A stretch of 64,000 nt of DNA from Desmodus rotundus. Its lineage: Eukaryota; Chordata; Mammalia; Chiroptera; Phyllostomidae. The stretch is from the NCBI RefSeq assembly GCF_022682495.2, contig NC_071392.1, positions 131,687,318 to 131,751,317 of the forward strand. The letters run 5' to 3'. Every line of letters begins with the position of its first letter. Position 1 is the stretch's first letter. The position numbers and the translations under genes are program-made. This document shows positions 33,601-45,660 of this stretch, piece after piece. Below the pieces are notes generated by a model that ran no database searches, had not been told where the DNA came from, and saw only the letters and a list, made by a program, of their open reading frames with translations.

Positions 33601-34740
33601 TTGGCATACAGTTCTTCATAGTAATTTCTTACAATCCTTTGTATTTCTGTGGTATCAGTAGTAATCTCTCCTTTTTCATTTCTAATTGTGTTTATTTGGA
33701 TCCTCTCTCTTTTTTTCTTGACGAGCCTACTTAAAGGCTTGTCGATTTTATTTATCTTTTCAAAGCATCAGCTCCTGGATTCATTGATGCTTAGAATTGT
33801 GCTTTTAGTCTCTATGTCATTTAACTCTGCTCTGATCTTGGTTATTTCCTTCCTTCTACTTGCTCTGGGCTCTCTTTGTTGTTGTTGCTCGAGTTCTTGT
33901 AGGCGTAGGGTTAGGTTGTTTGTTTGAAATGCTTGTATCTTTTTAAGGTAGGCCTGTATTGCTATGAACTTCTCTCTCAGGACTGCCTTTCCTATGTCCC
34001 ATAAGTTTTGGATTGTTGTGAGTTCGTTTTCATTTGTTTGCAGAAACTTTCTGATTTCTTCTATGATCTCGTTCTTGACCCATTCATTGTTTAATAGCAT
34101 GCTATTCAATCTCCATGAGTTTGAGTGTTTGGGTTTTTTTTCCTGAAGATTGGTTTCTAGTTTCAGTCCCTTGTGGTCAGAGAAAATGTTTGATGTGATT
34201 TTGAATTTGTTGAGACTTGCTTTGTGTCCTATCATGTGGTCTATCTTGGAAAATGTTCCATGTGTATTTGAAAAGAATGTGTATTTTGCTTCTTTGGGAT
34301 GAAAGGCTCTATATATATCATTACGTCCATTTCATCCAAGGCCTTGTTCCATGCCACAATATCTTTGTTGATATTTTGTTTAGAAGATCTGTCCATTTTT
34401 GATAGTGGGGTGTTAAAGTCCCCTACTATAATTGTGGTGCTGTCAATATCTTTCTTGAAGTCCTCCAAGATTTTCTTTATGTATTTGGGTGCTGTGTTCG
34501 GTACATATATATTTACAATGTTTATGTCTTCATGGTGGATTCTTCCTTTGAGTATTATGAAGTGACCTTCTGGGTCTCTCTTTATGGCCCTTCTTTTGAA
34601 GTCTATTTTGTCTGATATGAGCATTGCTACCCCTGCTTCTTTTCCCTGTCCATTTGCTTGGAAAATTTGTGTCCAGCCCTTCACTTTCAGTCTGTGTAGG
34701 TCTTTTGTCCTGAGGTGGGTCTCTTGTTGGCAGCATATGT
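30692..34740 (-). pseudogene. L1 ORF2 pseudogene (endonuclease and reverse transcriptase)
   Basis: Open pieces on the minus strand follow the order of L1 ORF2. At 34,684-34,241 is the endonuclease with the GDFNTPLS motif; at 34,235-33,768 the linker; at 33,150-32,587 the reverse transcriptase palm; at 32,699-32,364 the thumb region; at 31,880-31,647, 31,604-31,317 and 30,916-30,692 the C-terminal part with the cysteine-rich [18 protein letters not shown] segment. The catalytic FADD box reads FAGD (Gly codon at 32,761-32,763 on the plus strand), so even a repaired frame would lack one catalytic aspartate. Many frameshifts and an internal duplication also break it. Confidence 0.88.
31026..31414 (-). 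repeat. Internal 389-bp duplication within the L1
   Basis: This block closely repeats 32,827-33,216 of the same element, in the same orientation. It belongs to the reverse transcriptase region but sits inside the C-terminal part of ORF2: the sequence to its left (ending near 31,025) and to its right (starting near 31,415) would be contiguous without it. No poly-A or target duplication marks it as a separate insertion. Confidence 0.85.
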
Positions 34741-34899
34741 GTGGGTCATGCTTTCTTATCCATTAAGCTATTCTATGTCTTTTGATTGGAGCACTTAATC
34801 CATTTACGTTTAAGGTTATTATCGATAGGTAGTTATTCATAGCCATTTTGTTATACCTGTGTTCCTCTGTCTTTCTCTTTTCCTTCCTTTCCTTAAAGC

Positions 34900-35785
34900 A
34901 GTCCCTTTAGCATCTTTTGCAGAGCTGGATTGGTGGAGGTGTGTTCCTTTAGACTAATTTTGTCTGGGAAACTCTTTATTTGGCCTCCTATCTTGATTGA
35001 GAGCCTTGCTGGGTAAAATAGTCTTGGTTGGAGGCCTCTGGTTCTTATTCCTTGGAATATTTTTTGCCATTCTGTTCTGGCTTGGAGCGTTTCCAGTGAG
35101 AAGTCAGTGCTATCCTTATTGGGGCTCCATTGTATGTTACTTCCTGTTTCTCCCTTGCTGCCTTTAAGATTCTCCCTTTGTCTTGGAATTTTTCATTTTA
35201 ATTATGATGTGTCTTGCAGTAGGCCTCTTTGGATTCCTCTTGCTTGGCACTCTCTGTGTTTCCTGGATTTGTGTGACTTTTTTTCTCCTCAGATTAGGGA
35301 AATTTTCCATCATTACTTCTTCAAACAGGTTTCCTATCCCTTGCTCTTCTTCTTCTCCTTCTGGTATCCCTATTATATGGATATTATTACGTTTCATGTT
35401 GTCCTGCATTTCCCTTAATCCCTCTTCATTCTTTGTAAGCGTATTTTCCTTTTCTTGCTGTTTCTGGGTGTTTTTTTCTGCTTTGTACTCGAGCTTGCTA
35501 ATCCGATCCTCTGCTTCATCAAGTCTGCTTTTGATTCCTTCTACTGTGTTCTTCAGTTAGAAATTGTATTCTTCATTTCCTCTTGGCCCTGCTAATAGTT
35601 TCTATCTCCTTTTTCATACTGATATAGTTTGCAGTGAGTTCATTGTAGTTTCCCTGTAGTTTCTGGTAGTTCTTTGTGAGTTCAGTGAGCTTCCTCATCA
35701 CCATTGCTTTGAACTCAGTATCTGATAGTTGACTTGCCTCTATTTCATTTAGCATTCTTTCTGAGGCTTCCTGCTTTCCTTTCAT
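34900..35785 (-). pseudogene. L1 ORF1 pseudogene
   Basis: Minus-strand remnants of L1 ORF1. The N-terminal part with coiled-coil repeats lies at 35,785-35,573 (MKGKQEASERMLNEIEAS start); the RRM part with IHIIGIPEGEEEEQ and the start of the C-terminal domain (RHIIIKMK) lies at 35,409-35,164. Stops and frameshifts separate them. The family product is an RNA-binding trimeric chaperone. Confidence 0.85.
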
Positions 35786-36027
35786 TGGGGATTGTTTCTT
35801 TGTCTTCCCATTGTTTGTGAGACTCTTCTTGTTAGCCTGTGCTTCTGAAATTGATGTGTTCTGATTCCCTGGGTTTATGGTATGAACTTCTATGGTAGAA
35901 TGCCAGTGGGATTCAGTGGTGCCGTCTCCTTAATCTCCTGAGCTCCCTGGTCTTTGGCTGTCGTTTATGGGTCTAACAGGGTGTAACTGTGGTCTTGTCA
36001 GATCTCCTAGTTTTATTTTCTCACCTG

Positions 36028-36275
36028 TGGGGGGGAGAAAAAGAAAAAGAAAAAGCGATGGAAGGCAAAAGGAATAGAAAAGGAAAGGAACGAAGGAAGA
36101 AGGAATAAAAAAAGATTGGAGGAAAGAAAAGAATAAGGAATTTGAACAAGAATGAAAATAAATAAATAATAGAAGGCAGGAAGAAGGAATAAAAAAGGTA
36201 AAGAAAGGAAAGAAGAAGAAATAAAAAAAGAAAGGATAGAAAGGAAGAAGGAGAGAATAGAAGGGAAGAAACAAA
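36028..36275 (+). repeat. Purine-rich tract in the L1 5' UTR
   Basis: About 245 bases of almost pure A and G on the plus strand, with GAAA, GGAA and AAGAAGG units. It sits within the antisense L1 5' UTR. Confidence 0.85.
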
Positions 36276-37463
36276 CAGAAAGAGTCTTCTGCTGGCTTTA
36301 AACTTGTCACGTCAGTTCTGCTGGTCTTCCTATCTGTTAAACAGGGTGGGGTGGGTGGAGCGCTTGGTTTCACTTTTCTCCCTTCCTGAGCCACATTCTT
36401 CACTGTTGTCCAGCCTCCATTCCAGTTCCTTAGCGTTCTTCTGCTCCCCCCTAGGCCTTTAGTCCACAAGTTGTGCTGTCCTTGAGGTGTACCAGTTAGG
36501 GGTAACTCACACTCCACCTTCTTGCTCTTTGGTGTCCTAGATGCTAGGGGGTCTTGGTGCTCCTTCAGGGTAGTTCAGCCCCCTAGTGAATCAAGTCTTT
36601 CTGGGGACTGCAGTCTCCCCTTCCCTGCAGCTCCCCTCTGCTGGCCGTTCTGCCTTCCTCCTAGAGAGTGAGTAGGCCTTGCAGCGCTCTGTGCGTCTGT
36701 GTGCAGGGGCTAGGTGGGAGGTGTTCAGTCCCTGGTGCTTCAGGCGGGGTCACCCCCGGGCAACCAGGCCGTTGATTAGTTGCGCTCCGATTTCAGGCTT
36801 TGGGCTTGTGCGCCCAGACAGCAGGGCCACTGATCAGTGTGCATCCATCTGGGCTTCAGGTGTGGGTACCCAGGCCGCTGATTGTTGTACACACCCACCC
36901 AGGGGCTTTGGGCCTGTGCACCTGGGCAGCGGGGCAGCTGATTGGGATGTGCACCAACTGGGCTTCAGGTGTGTGCTGGGGCTGCTTATCTGGTGCTCAC
37001 AGTCCAGGGGCTGAGGGGGTGGTGGGGCAAGAGGTCACAGCTGCTGAGGAGAATTCTCTAAGCAGCCACTGAGTGCCTCTATTTTCTCTTTTTCTTTTTG
37101 AGAAATTCCTCCTATTCAACCTCCTTGGTCCAAACAAGCACTGGGCCTCTCACACAGCTTAGCCTGGTTCTCTCCCAAGAATCTTGCAGCAGACCCTGCA
37201 GCCCCAGCCAGGGGCTTCAGCCACCCTGGTCCCCGCGCTGGTCCCAGGGACCTTATTGTCCTTAAACACTCTTCTTTTACCATCTGATCTTTCAATGTCC
37301 TCTACAATGTTTGGTCTCCAATCTTCATATATGCTGGAATACCGTTGGCTGTTTGCTCTGTTCCTCAGATCAGCTAGGCATTTCACTGGTGCCGAGGAGA
37401 AGTAAACTCTGCTCCCACCTATCTCACCACCATCTTTGCTTCCATTGCACAAGCAGTTTTCTT

Positions 37464-38439
37464 AAGTAGGATTTGGATGCAAGAACAGAGTGGGTGAGCT
37501 GGGGCATGGGTGACCAGGAGAAACGTGGTGCCACACGTTGACACCAAGAAGTCAATAGAGCCAGTTTTAAGCCAGAATGTGAAATATTCATTTTTGGAAT
37601 TTTGACTTGGATTACTGGTAGGACATCTAGGTGGAATACAGTGAACTGTTGAGAGCCGACATTATAAACAGTTGCAGCTACAAATAGTCTGTAAGTAGCA
37701 TACATGAGGGTGAGAATCGTATCTTTGGTTAGCTGGTGGGTCTCAATCTTACTGCACATTGTGAGTATCCCAGGTTAACTTTAAACCTTGCTCGTGTCTG
37801 GGTCATGCCTTCCAGAGGTTCTGATGGCATGCTCAGCGATGTAGCCTGGGCATTGAAATTTTTTAAAATCTCAAGTGAGGCAGATGGCTCCAACATGCAG
37901 CCAAGACTGGACACCACAGGTTATATCAGTGCTTAGTGTTGACTTTATCATACTACATCAATAGTCTTCGTAGGTGAGCTGGGCTTATTTTTTTTTGTCC
38001 TGAACATGAGTTAATATTGGTCTGCTTAGTTTTCTAAGACTTTACTACAAATTGAAGCACAAACTTTCCCTGGTTGCCTTCATCTTCTCCTCACATATAC
38101 AATGGCCTTAGATATTTTGTACAGTTCTCTTTTTTAAGAAATCTTTACCAGAATCTTCTGGCCTGGTCTAGTTGGGAGAGGTTGCTCTCTAAATCTGCTG
38201 CCCAGTTGTCATCCTGTGCTCTCCTTCATCTACCTCTTGGGTGCTTTTTTTTCCTTCCAGCTTTTCCTGTGTTGAAAGCCCTGTTTCCTGGGACCCACAT
38301 ATGTATCTTTCTTGGTTTATTTCTTCATTTGTGCTATACATTTTGGGGGATCACACACTCCAGCTACCACCTAAGACAAGGGTGTGGAAATACCAAAACA
38401 AATTTTGAGACATTGTGGGTTTAAAGATATATCCATTCT
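37464..38439. other. Intronic stretch without gene
   Basis: Contains one MER5A copy (listed separately) and otherwise single-copy sequence. No coding signal. Confidence 0.45.
37730..37925. mobile_element. MER5A-like hAT fossil
   Basis: 'ggtgggtctcaatcttactgcacattgtgag' (37,735-37,765) and 'ctgggcattgaaattttttaaa' (37,846-37,867) match the two ends of MER5A-type elements. Confidence 0.65.
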
Positions 38440-39655
38440 ACTCCCATGCTCAGTCATCAGGCACTGTTCTGCTGTCTTCAAGCTTCCAGGGTTACCTCAC
38501 CTCTGAGAAGTCTGATGCTGTTCCAGTTTTTAATTTTTTTGAGTGAAATCTGTTTTTCCCTCTAAGGGCATGTGTGCTCTTTGCTTTGCTCATAATGTTC
38601 ACTCATACCACGTTTATGACTGGTGGTGTTCTGTTTTCATACATTTTCTTGGCCACTTACTTGGTTCTTTTAATGTGGAAGCTTATGTCGTTCAGATCTG
38701 GGAACTTGTCTTTTATGATTCTCTCTATCTTAAGTTCTGTTTCCTCCCTTTCTGGATTGTCTATTATTTGGATATTTGACTTCCTTGGTTGATCTGATTT
38801 TCTTATTTCTTCTCTTCTATTGTTTCCTCATCCTTTTGCTCTAATTTTTGTAGATTTCCTTAACCATATCATCTAATTCTCATACTGAGCTTTTAATTTC
38901 TGCTGTCGTATATTTTATTTCCAAGAGCTCTGTTTTCCTCTGGAAGTTATTTTTAGTAGCATCCTGTTCTACTTCAATCATACAGCATCATCTCTTATAT
39001 CCTTAAGTTATTAATAGTGCCTTTGAAGTTTTGTTTTCTTTGTGTGGAGTCTGTTTCTCCAAGTTGCTGTTGTCTCTTTGTTTTGATTTTCGTATGAGAT
39101 GCTTTCTTTGAATGTCAAGTGATCCTTGGTGTGTACTCATGTTTAAGTGAAGCCATTAAAAAGATATTTGGAAACTGCAAGGAGGAGGGCCCCTTGGGTG
39201 AGCTGACTGAGATTTGCCATTGGGCAGTCCTCCACATCTCTAGTTTTAGTTCTTTATCAGGAGATGGTCAGATTTTATACATAAGGGTAACCTCATGTTC
39301 TGTCTTGAGGGAAAAGATGAGATACTTCTGGGAATCCAGTGGGAGAGAAAACGGGAGGGGTGGGGATTTGCACAACAGAAACACTCTTCTAGACTCAAGA
39401 CCTTTCCTAGACTCAGGATGTTGCCTCAAGGACAAAATCCCCACCCCAGGGGATGAGTATGAGAAAGCTGAACAATTTATTGTGATACATTGCAGGATCA
39501 TCCCAGGTTATTTAAGTCTTCTTTCCTCCCTCTCTTCCTGTGGTCCTTTCTCCTGGCTCTCTTTTAGCTTCCATGTGCATGAAAGTGGTAACAGTTGTCA
39601 CCTCGTGGGAGGGCTAGTGGTCAGGAGTTGGAGGAAGGCAGAGTTTTCACTATAT
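38440..39655 (-). mobile_element. Ancient L1/HAL1-like ORF1 region, antisense (tentative)
   Basis: The stretch 38,690-39,110 ('tctggattgtctattatttgg', 'tttctgctgtcgtatatttt', 'tctccaagttgctgttgtctc') has the look of an antisense, decayed ORF1 with coiled-coil coding of an ancient LINE. A 182-codon open frame on the plus strand (39,119-39,667) lies partly here and has no gene-like features. Confidence 0.5.
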
Positions 39656-39659
39656 TCTC

Positions 39660-40015
39660 CTTTTTAATTGAAATTTTTGAGCTAGTTATAGATTCACATG
39701 TAGTTGTAAGAAATAATACAGAGAGATAGATTTCTTGTAGGTTTTCCCCAGTTTCCTTCAATGGTAACATTTTGCAAAACCCTAGTATAGTGTTATAACC
39801 AGGGTAATGACATTGATATAATCCACTAATTTATTTATATTTCCCTGGTTTTATTGTACTCATGGGCATGCATGTGTGTGTACATTAAGTTCTATATAAT
39901 CCTTTTTACTTATGTAGGTTCTCATAACCAGTGCAAGTCAAAATATTAGATAGATCCAGCATCACAGGGATAACTTGTGTTGCCTATTAATTATCACCCC
40001 CCCCCCATGTACCTT
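39660..40015 (-). mobile_element. Old L1 3' end, antisense
   Basis: 'tttttgagctagttatagattcacatg' (39,674-39,700) and 'atacagagagatagatttcttg' (39,716-39,737) are characteristic of an antisense old L1 3' UTR. A run of C lies at 39,998-40,006. Confidence 0.65.
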
Positions 40016-40450
40016 TCTGTACAAAAAGAATGGTCAATTTAAGGAACTCCTATCACCTATTACAAATTAAGTTAATGTAAAAATGATAGCTTTAAATATT
40101 AATGAAAATTCCATCACCAATAATGTTGCTCTACACAAAAGACTGCTTACAAGGCGGGGGCAGACACATGAGTGTAGGTCGGTCAACCTTAGGGAAATTG
40201 GGACATGGAGGGCTTTCTCAATCATTGCGGTTTTATTACTCTCAGGTATGAAAACCTGAGCTAAATGTGAGGCAAAGGTCATGCATAGCTAGTTAACAAT
40301 TTCCCCTAGTGAATAATTTATTTACTGTCATTTGCATAATATTTCTGAATGAATGCTCTGTGAAAATAGTTTATTCAAGTTGTTTGTTGATTTCAGCAGG
40401 TTAGCCATGCTCCTTGCAATACTACTTTCACAATGATTCATTTCCTAGAG

Positions 40451-40738
40451 CAGCGATTTTCAACTGGTGTGTCACAAGAGGCACGCTGGTGTGCTGCAAG
40501 AATTTTTAAAACATGCAATACCTGATTATTTAGTTAGGGGCACTGACCTCTTTTCCTTTAGATTGTCAAATGAAAAATGACAACAGCCAACACAACAATA
40601 ACCATCTCGTGCGAGTGAATGAAAATTATACCTAATTTTTGTCAGATTGAAAAAAAATATACTTAATTTTTGGTGTGCTGCAGAATTTGAGTAATTAGTT
40701 TATGTCTGCCACGAGATGAAAAAGATTGAAAATCTTTT
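40451..40738 (+). mobile_element. Non-autonomous hAT DNA element (288 bp)
   Basis: A short internally deleted DNA transposon, flanked by a perfect 8-bp duplication TCCTAGAG at 40,443-40,450 and 40,739-40,746, the length expected for hAT. The left terminus begins CAGCGATTTTCAAC; the right end has the matching inverted motif GATTGAAAATC but the last bases are changed. There is no coding capacity. It resembles the small hAT families known from vesper bats. Movement would have needed a transposase from elsewhere. Confidence 0.88.
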
Positions 40739-41529
40739 TCCTAGAGCATTAGAGATGGAAGAGATCTGGGGACCATTGTATCTTAACATCTGATCCTATG
40801 TTTGAGGAAGCTTAAGTGAAAGAGAATTTGAATTGGGGGCAGAACCAAGGTTTTCTGACTCTCTGCTTAGTGAATAAGAAAAAAACAGTAGAAAGTTAAG
40901 GTTAGAAATATATTCAATGCAAACTGTTGGTGAAATTATTTTAAATTTGAAATGTTCCTGAAGTACTGGAATCTAGCTGGGAATTATTTGGCACACAGTG
41001 TGGTCACTAAATGGGGGAAAATTAGGGAATTTCAGGGTGAGCTACTACTTGTAGAAAACAGAGATTTGTTTATTAATAAATATTGGCTTTAGGATACACT
41101 TAGCTTGCCTTAGGAGAAAATTAACATCATTTACTTACCTTCTACCTGGGTAGTCACCTCACAAAGCATGAAAATGATTGGTCATTTTAAAAATGAGTGC
41201 CCATTAATTTTTCTTGTTAGGGCCTTTGAATTTACAAGATTTTAATATTTTAATTCCTAGTGTTGCAGTCCTACTCTGTGATCTGAACTTCAAAAGAAAG
41301 TAGTTTCCTAGGCCCTTAATAACCCAAGCTTTGGAAACCTGATGGTAATAAACCTCTGAGTGGATTTCATGCTTTGTGTTGGGGTATGTGCAGAAAGAAA
41401 ACTCACTGCACCTACTTTGAATAAACCTGTTCATGAGGACAGGTCAATTCCAGTGTTTTCCTAAATTGTGTATTTCCTTCCTTATGTATTTTAAAATTGA
41501 TATCATACTACATATAATGTCTGGGATCC

Positions 41530-42545
41530 TGCTTTTAAAGTTTAAAAAAAATTGACATATAGTAAAATTGACTGACAGGATACAGGACTGAAATCACCCT
41601 TCCTCCCCGCAAAAATCCATCAAACTATCTCTTTGTAATCCTACACCCTCCCTCATCCCTAACCCCTGATTTGTTTTCAGCCCCTACAGTTTTGTATTTT
41701 TGAGACAATGGAATCCTACAGCGTGAAATATTTTGATAGTGGCTTCTGTCTCTTAATGTAATACCTCTCAGATTTATCTAAGTTGGTGCATATATTAGTA
41801 ATTCATTCCTTTTTATGGCTAAATAGTGTTCTGTTATACAGATGGACAACAACTTATTTATCCATTTACCTATTGGAAAACATTTTGTTGTTTTTAGTTT
41901 TTTTGTAGTTATGAATAAAGCTGCTATAAACATTCAGATCCAGGTAATTTTAATTTTTTAGGGGGGTCTTTATTGCACTGGCTAAGATTTCTGGTACAAT
42001 GTTCAGTTTGAGTGGACATCCTTTCCTGGTCTCTTATCTCACAGGGAAAGCCTTCAGGCCTTCACCATTAATTGTGGTATTTGCTGTAAGATTTTCATAG
42101 ATGTCTTTTATCAGGTTGGGGGAGTTTACATCTAGTCTTAGCTTGCTGACAATTTTTATCAGATGGATATTGAAGATTTTCAGATGCTTTTCCTCCATCA
42201 ATTGATGTCATGGTTTTTCTTCTTTAGGTAGTTAACATGGTGGATTACATAGATTGATTTTCAAATATAGAGTCAGCCTTTGCATATCTTTGATAAGCCC
42301 CAGTTGATCATGGTCTATTTTTCACTTGATGTTTTCCTGGATTTGCCTTGATCATATTTTTGTTCAGGAATTTTACACCTGTGATTACCCAGGGCATTAT
42401 TCATAGTTTTCTTGTACTGTCTTTGTCTGGTTTTATTGGCCCCACAAAAATGAGGTAGGAAGTATTCCCTTTTATTTTCTGGAAGAGATTGTGTAGAATT
42501 GGTGGGATTCTGCTTTTTAACTTATGATAAACATTTCTCCATGGC
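41530..42545 (-). mobile_element. Old L1M, antisense (3' end and ORF2 fragment)
   Basis: 41,530-41,940 resembles the antisense 3' UTR and last part of ORF2 ('ggctaaatagtgttctgttatac' near 41,817; 'gaataaagctgctataaacattca' near 41,913). 41,950-42,540 resembles the antisense reverse transcriptase region. The middle of ORF2 is missing between them. Confidence 0.65.
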
Positions 42546-42599
42546 ATCAAACTTAAAAAATAATTAATGTCTGCATAATAATAGTGTTAAAGTTATGGT

Positions 42600-42880
42600 T
42601 TTGTATTATAGCAAGTGACATTTATTGAATACTTAGCTTGCTTTAGGCACTGTTCTAAGTGCTTTACCTGTTTTAGTCCTTTAATCCCCACAACATCTGA
42701 TGGAATAGGTAACACTATTATCTCCATTTCACAGTCAAAGAAAAATAAGACGCAAAGAGTTGAAGTAACTTACTCAAAATCACAAAATTTCTTCAGGGCC
42801 AAATATGATTTGAACTCAGGCCGTTTGATTCCAGAACCCATACACTTAACTATTACATTGTATCCTCTGATTATATCCTA
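42600..42880 (+). mobile_element. Near full-length MIR
   Basis: Follows the MIR consensus almost from end to end: 'gacatttattgaatacttagc' (42,617-42,637), 'actgttctaagtgctttacc' (42,649-42,668), 'attatctccatttcacagtcaaag' (42,717-42,740) and 'gatttgaactcaggccgtttg' (42,807-42,827). Confidence 0.88.
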
Positions 42881-43149
42881 ATTTATTTATGCAGGCCTCC
42901 ATTTGTGATAATTAGGAATTTTCAACTTCATTTCTATGATGAATGTTCTTGTATTGAAGTCTTTGAAAATCTCTGACATTTTCTTTAGGGGGGATTCCTA
43001 GAAGTGCTGTCTGTGTCAGAGTGCATGCCCATGTAAAAGCTAACACATTCTGCTGTATGACTTTCCAGGAATCTGAAAAAATTAGAGATTTCAACAGCAG
43101 TGTTTGAGAGGGCTTAATTCAGTGTTCTCTTCCAGATTGAATAATTGTG

Positions 43150-45660
43150 ATTATTTTACATATTTTATATTCATTTGATTGCTGAGAGATGGTATCTCAT
43201 TGCTTTAGTTTGCCTTTCTTTTAGTAATGAAGTTGATTTTTTTTAAAAAAATGGTTATTGGTCATTTATATTTCTTTCCTTGTGAGAAAAATTTCTTCAT
43301 TTTTTCCTAATGGAAAAACAGTATTTTATTAATTAGTGTAAGAGTTATATTCTATATATAAATATTTTATTTTAGTTAGGAAGTTCTGCCTTTTTTATTT
43401 GGCTTACAGAAGATTTTCATTTTTATCTAGTCAAAACTTTATTTCTTTTCCCTTGTATCTTTTCATTGTTTTATTCTTAGATCCAGGATCTTGATCATAT
43501 ATTAATTCCATATAATCCTTTATGTCTTTTCTTGTTTTATGGTTTAATTTTTAAAGAAATTTAACTCTTTATTCATTTGGAATTTATTTTAAACAGATTA
43601 ACAGGTTTAACAGTTAAATTGTTTATTTAAGAATCTTTTCTTTACTCACACATTTTGGTACCACCTTTATTACATGCCTGCTCTCTTATGTATAGAAGCA
43701 GTTTTTTGTGATGTCTGTTTTGTTCTACTTACCCATTAATTGTTGTAGTTTATTAGCTTGTTAATTATCTGATACAGTAAGACTCCTTTTGCTTTGGGGA
43801 AAAAATTATTTTCTGTTATCAACTCATGTATCCTTTAAGGTGAACTTTAGAGCCTCTGTCAAATTTTGCCCAAATGCCTCTGATTTTTCACAAATCTATA
43901 AATAATTTGGAAAAAACAGCATTTTACAACATGGAATCTTCTCATCCGTAGTGTGTTTGTTCATGTGATCCAAGGTTATTTCCCTGTCCCTTTTTTACAT
44001 TTGTTTATGAAAGTTAATCTGGCATTAATTCTTTATTGTTCCTATTGTTTCATTCTTTCTACATTCCTTTAAATATTTTTTATTTTTTATTAGTTCTTAA
44101 TTTTATTATTTGTATGCTTTATTATTAAGTTTTGAACTACATAAGTAATAATATGAACCAATTTATTATATAAATCAATATTTTGTATTTTCCAGTAATT
44201 TGCTATTGTAGGGAATTTTAAAATTCAGGCCGTAGTTGAACAGTAAAAAACTATTGGCTGTTGGTTAAGCAAGTTACTTTTATTATGCTGTGGAAGTTTT
44301 GTTTTATTTCTAGTTTTCTAAGGGTTATTTTTTTAAAGTCAGTCATGGGTGTTTTGTTTGGTCAACTATTGTACTAACATTTACTGGAGTGTTTAATACA
44401 ACATAATGTAAATAAATATCCATTTTAAGCTGCTCCTGAAGTAAACCCTAGTTAGCCATGATATATTTTTTTCTTTTAATAGGATGTTGGGTTTGATTTG
44501 TTTTGTTATAGAAGTTTTGCTTTTATAGTCATGACAGATACTGACTACTCTGCCAGGTTTTGGTGTTAGCATTACACTAACTTTACAGAACAAATTGATG
44601 ATTTACATGTTCTTCCATGTTCTAGAATATTTTATAAAGCATGGGAATAATCTGTAACTTTAAAATTCAGAAGAATACTTATAGTACTTCTTGACTGTCT
44701 TCTTGCAGCTAATTTTGGACAAACTTTTCAATATCTTCCATTGTGACTTTTCTGTGTAGGAAATTTGTTTTTTCAGGGAAATGCCAATTTCATTAGAAGT
44801 TTTTAAATGAACAAAAATATGCATTAGATTTTTAAATTGTAATTTATTCTATAATGGTGATTATTTAAGTTTTCTCATTATTAACTTATGTGTTTATCTT
44901 ATTTCCTGGACCATATTTGACTGTATTGGGTCATTTTATTTTATTATTTTTGTGTATCTTTACCAATTTTTCTTTTTTCCCTATTTCCTGAGTCATCAAT
45001 TACAGCTTTAATAGTTCTTCAAAATCTCTCCTTAATTACTTAAAAAATTTCTTAATATCTTGAATTAACTGTTTTATATATTTTTATTCTTTCTTGCTAA
45101 TAATGCATTTGCCTTTAAAGGAAGCTTAAGACTCATAAGTTTCACAATATCATGTAATCATTATTGTATTTTTCAATAGTCTTATAATTATAATTTTATA
45201 TTTTTTGTGCATATAATTATTTAGAAGAGTGACTTTTTAAATTTCTAAGTTGTCAGGGTACTTTTATGTGTATATTTTGAAATACCAATTTCTAATTTTC
45301 TTTCATTTGTCCAGAGAATATGACATTTGATTGCAGTTTTTCATTTGATTGTTATTTTTGGAACATGAATGGTTTGTAATTAGCCATTTGTCTGTCTTCC
45401 ATATCTATCATGTCTTTCATCATTTTCCTCATTTTATCATTTCCTCTTCATTCTGTAAGAGTCTTTAACTTTTTTTCTCCTCAGTGATTCGATTTTCAGT
45501 ACTTTGGATCTACTCTACTGCCTTTTATTCCATTTAGGTTATGCCCATGCATTTCTGTTTTTAACCATTTCATATCGTGTCCAACTCCAAATTAGCTAGC
45601 TGTTATTGTAATCTTAGCCTTTCTGTTAATTTAACATTTTTCTTTCACATAGCCTATGTT
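43150..45660 (-). mobile_element. AT-rich ancient L1, antisense
   Basis: A long AT-rich stretch carrying decayed antisense ORF2 landmarks: 'gagagatggtatctcattgc' (43,184-43,203), 'tagttaggaagttctgcctt' (43,373-43,392), 'ttcatttggaatttatttta' (43,573-43,592), and ORF1-like sequence near 45,330-45,560. The copy is very diverged and probably fragmented. No open frame. Confidence 0.5.

Larger units (their letters stand above)
30373..37463 (-). mobile_element. Near full-length L1, antisense, inactivated
   Basis: About 7 kb of L1 in reverse. In its own orientation: 5' UTR (about 37,463-35,790) with an AAGATGGTGG motif near the 5' end (37,427-37,436), ORF1 (35,785 to about 34,900), ORF2 with endonuclease, reverse transcriptase and C-terminal region (about 34,740-30,700), then a G-rich 3' UTR and tail. 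The flanks aagtaggggtt (left, near 30,361) and aagtaggattt (right, near 37,465) may be a decayed target duplication, so the exact ends are uncertain. Both ORFs are broken many times. A 389-bp block is duplicated at 31,026-31,414. It lies antisense to the host gene. Confidence 0.9.

Noticed and set aside
39119..39667. 182-codon open frame in the intron
   Set aside because: No domain, no splice context, and it overlaps repeat-like sequence.
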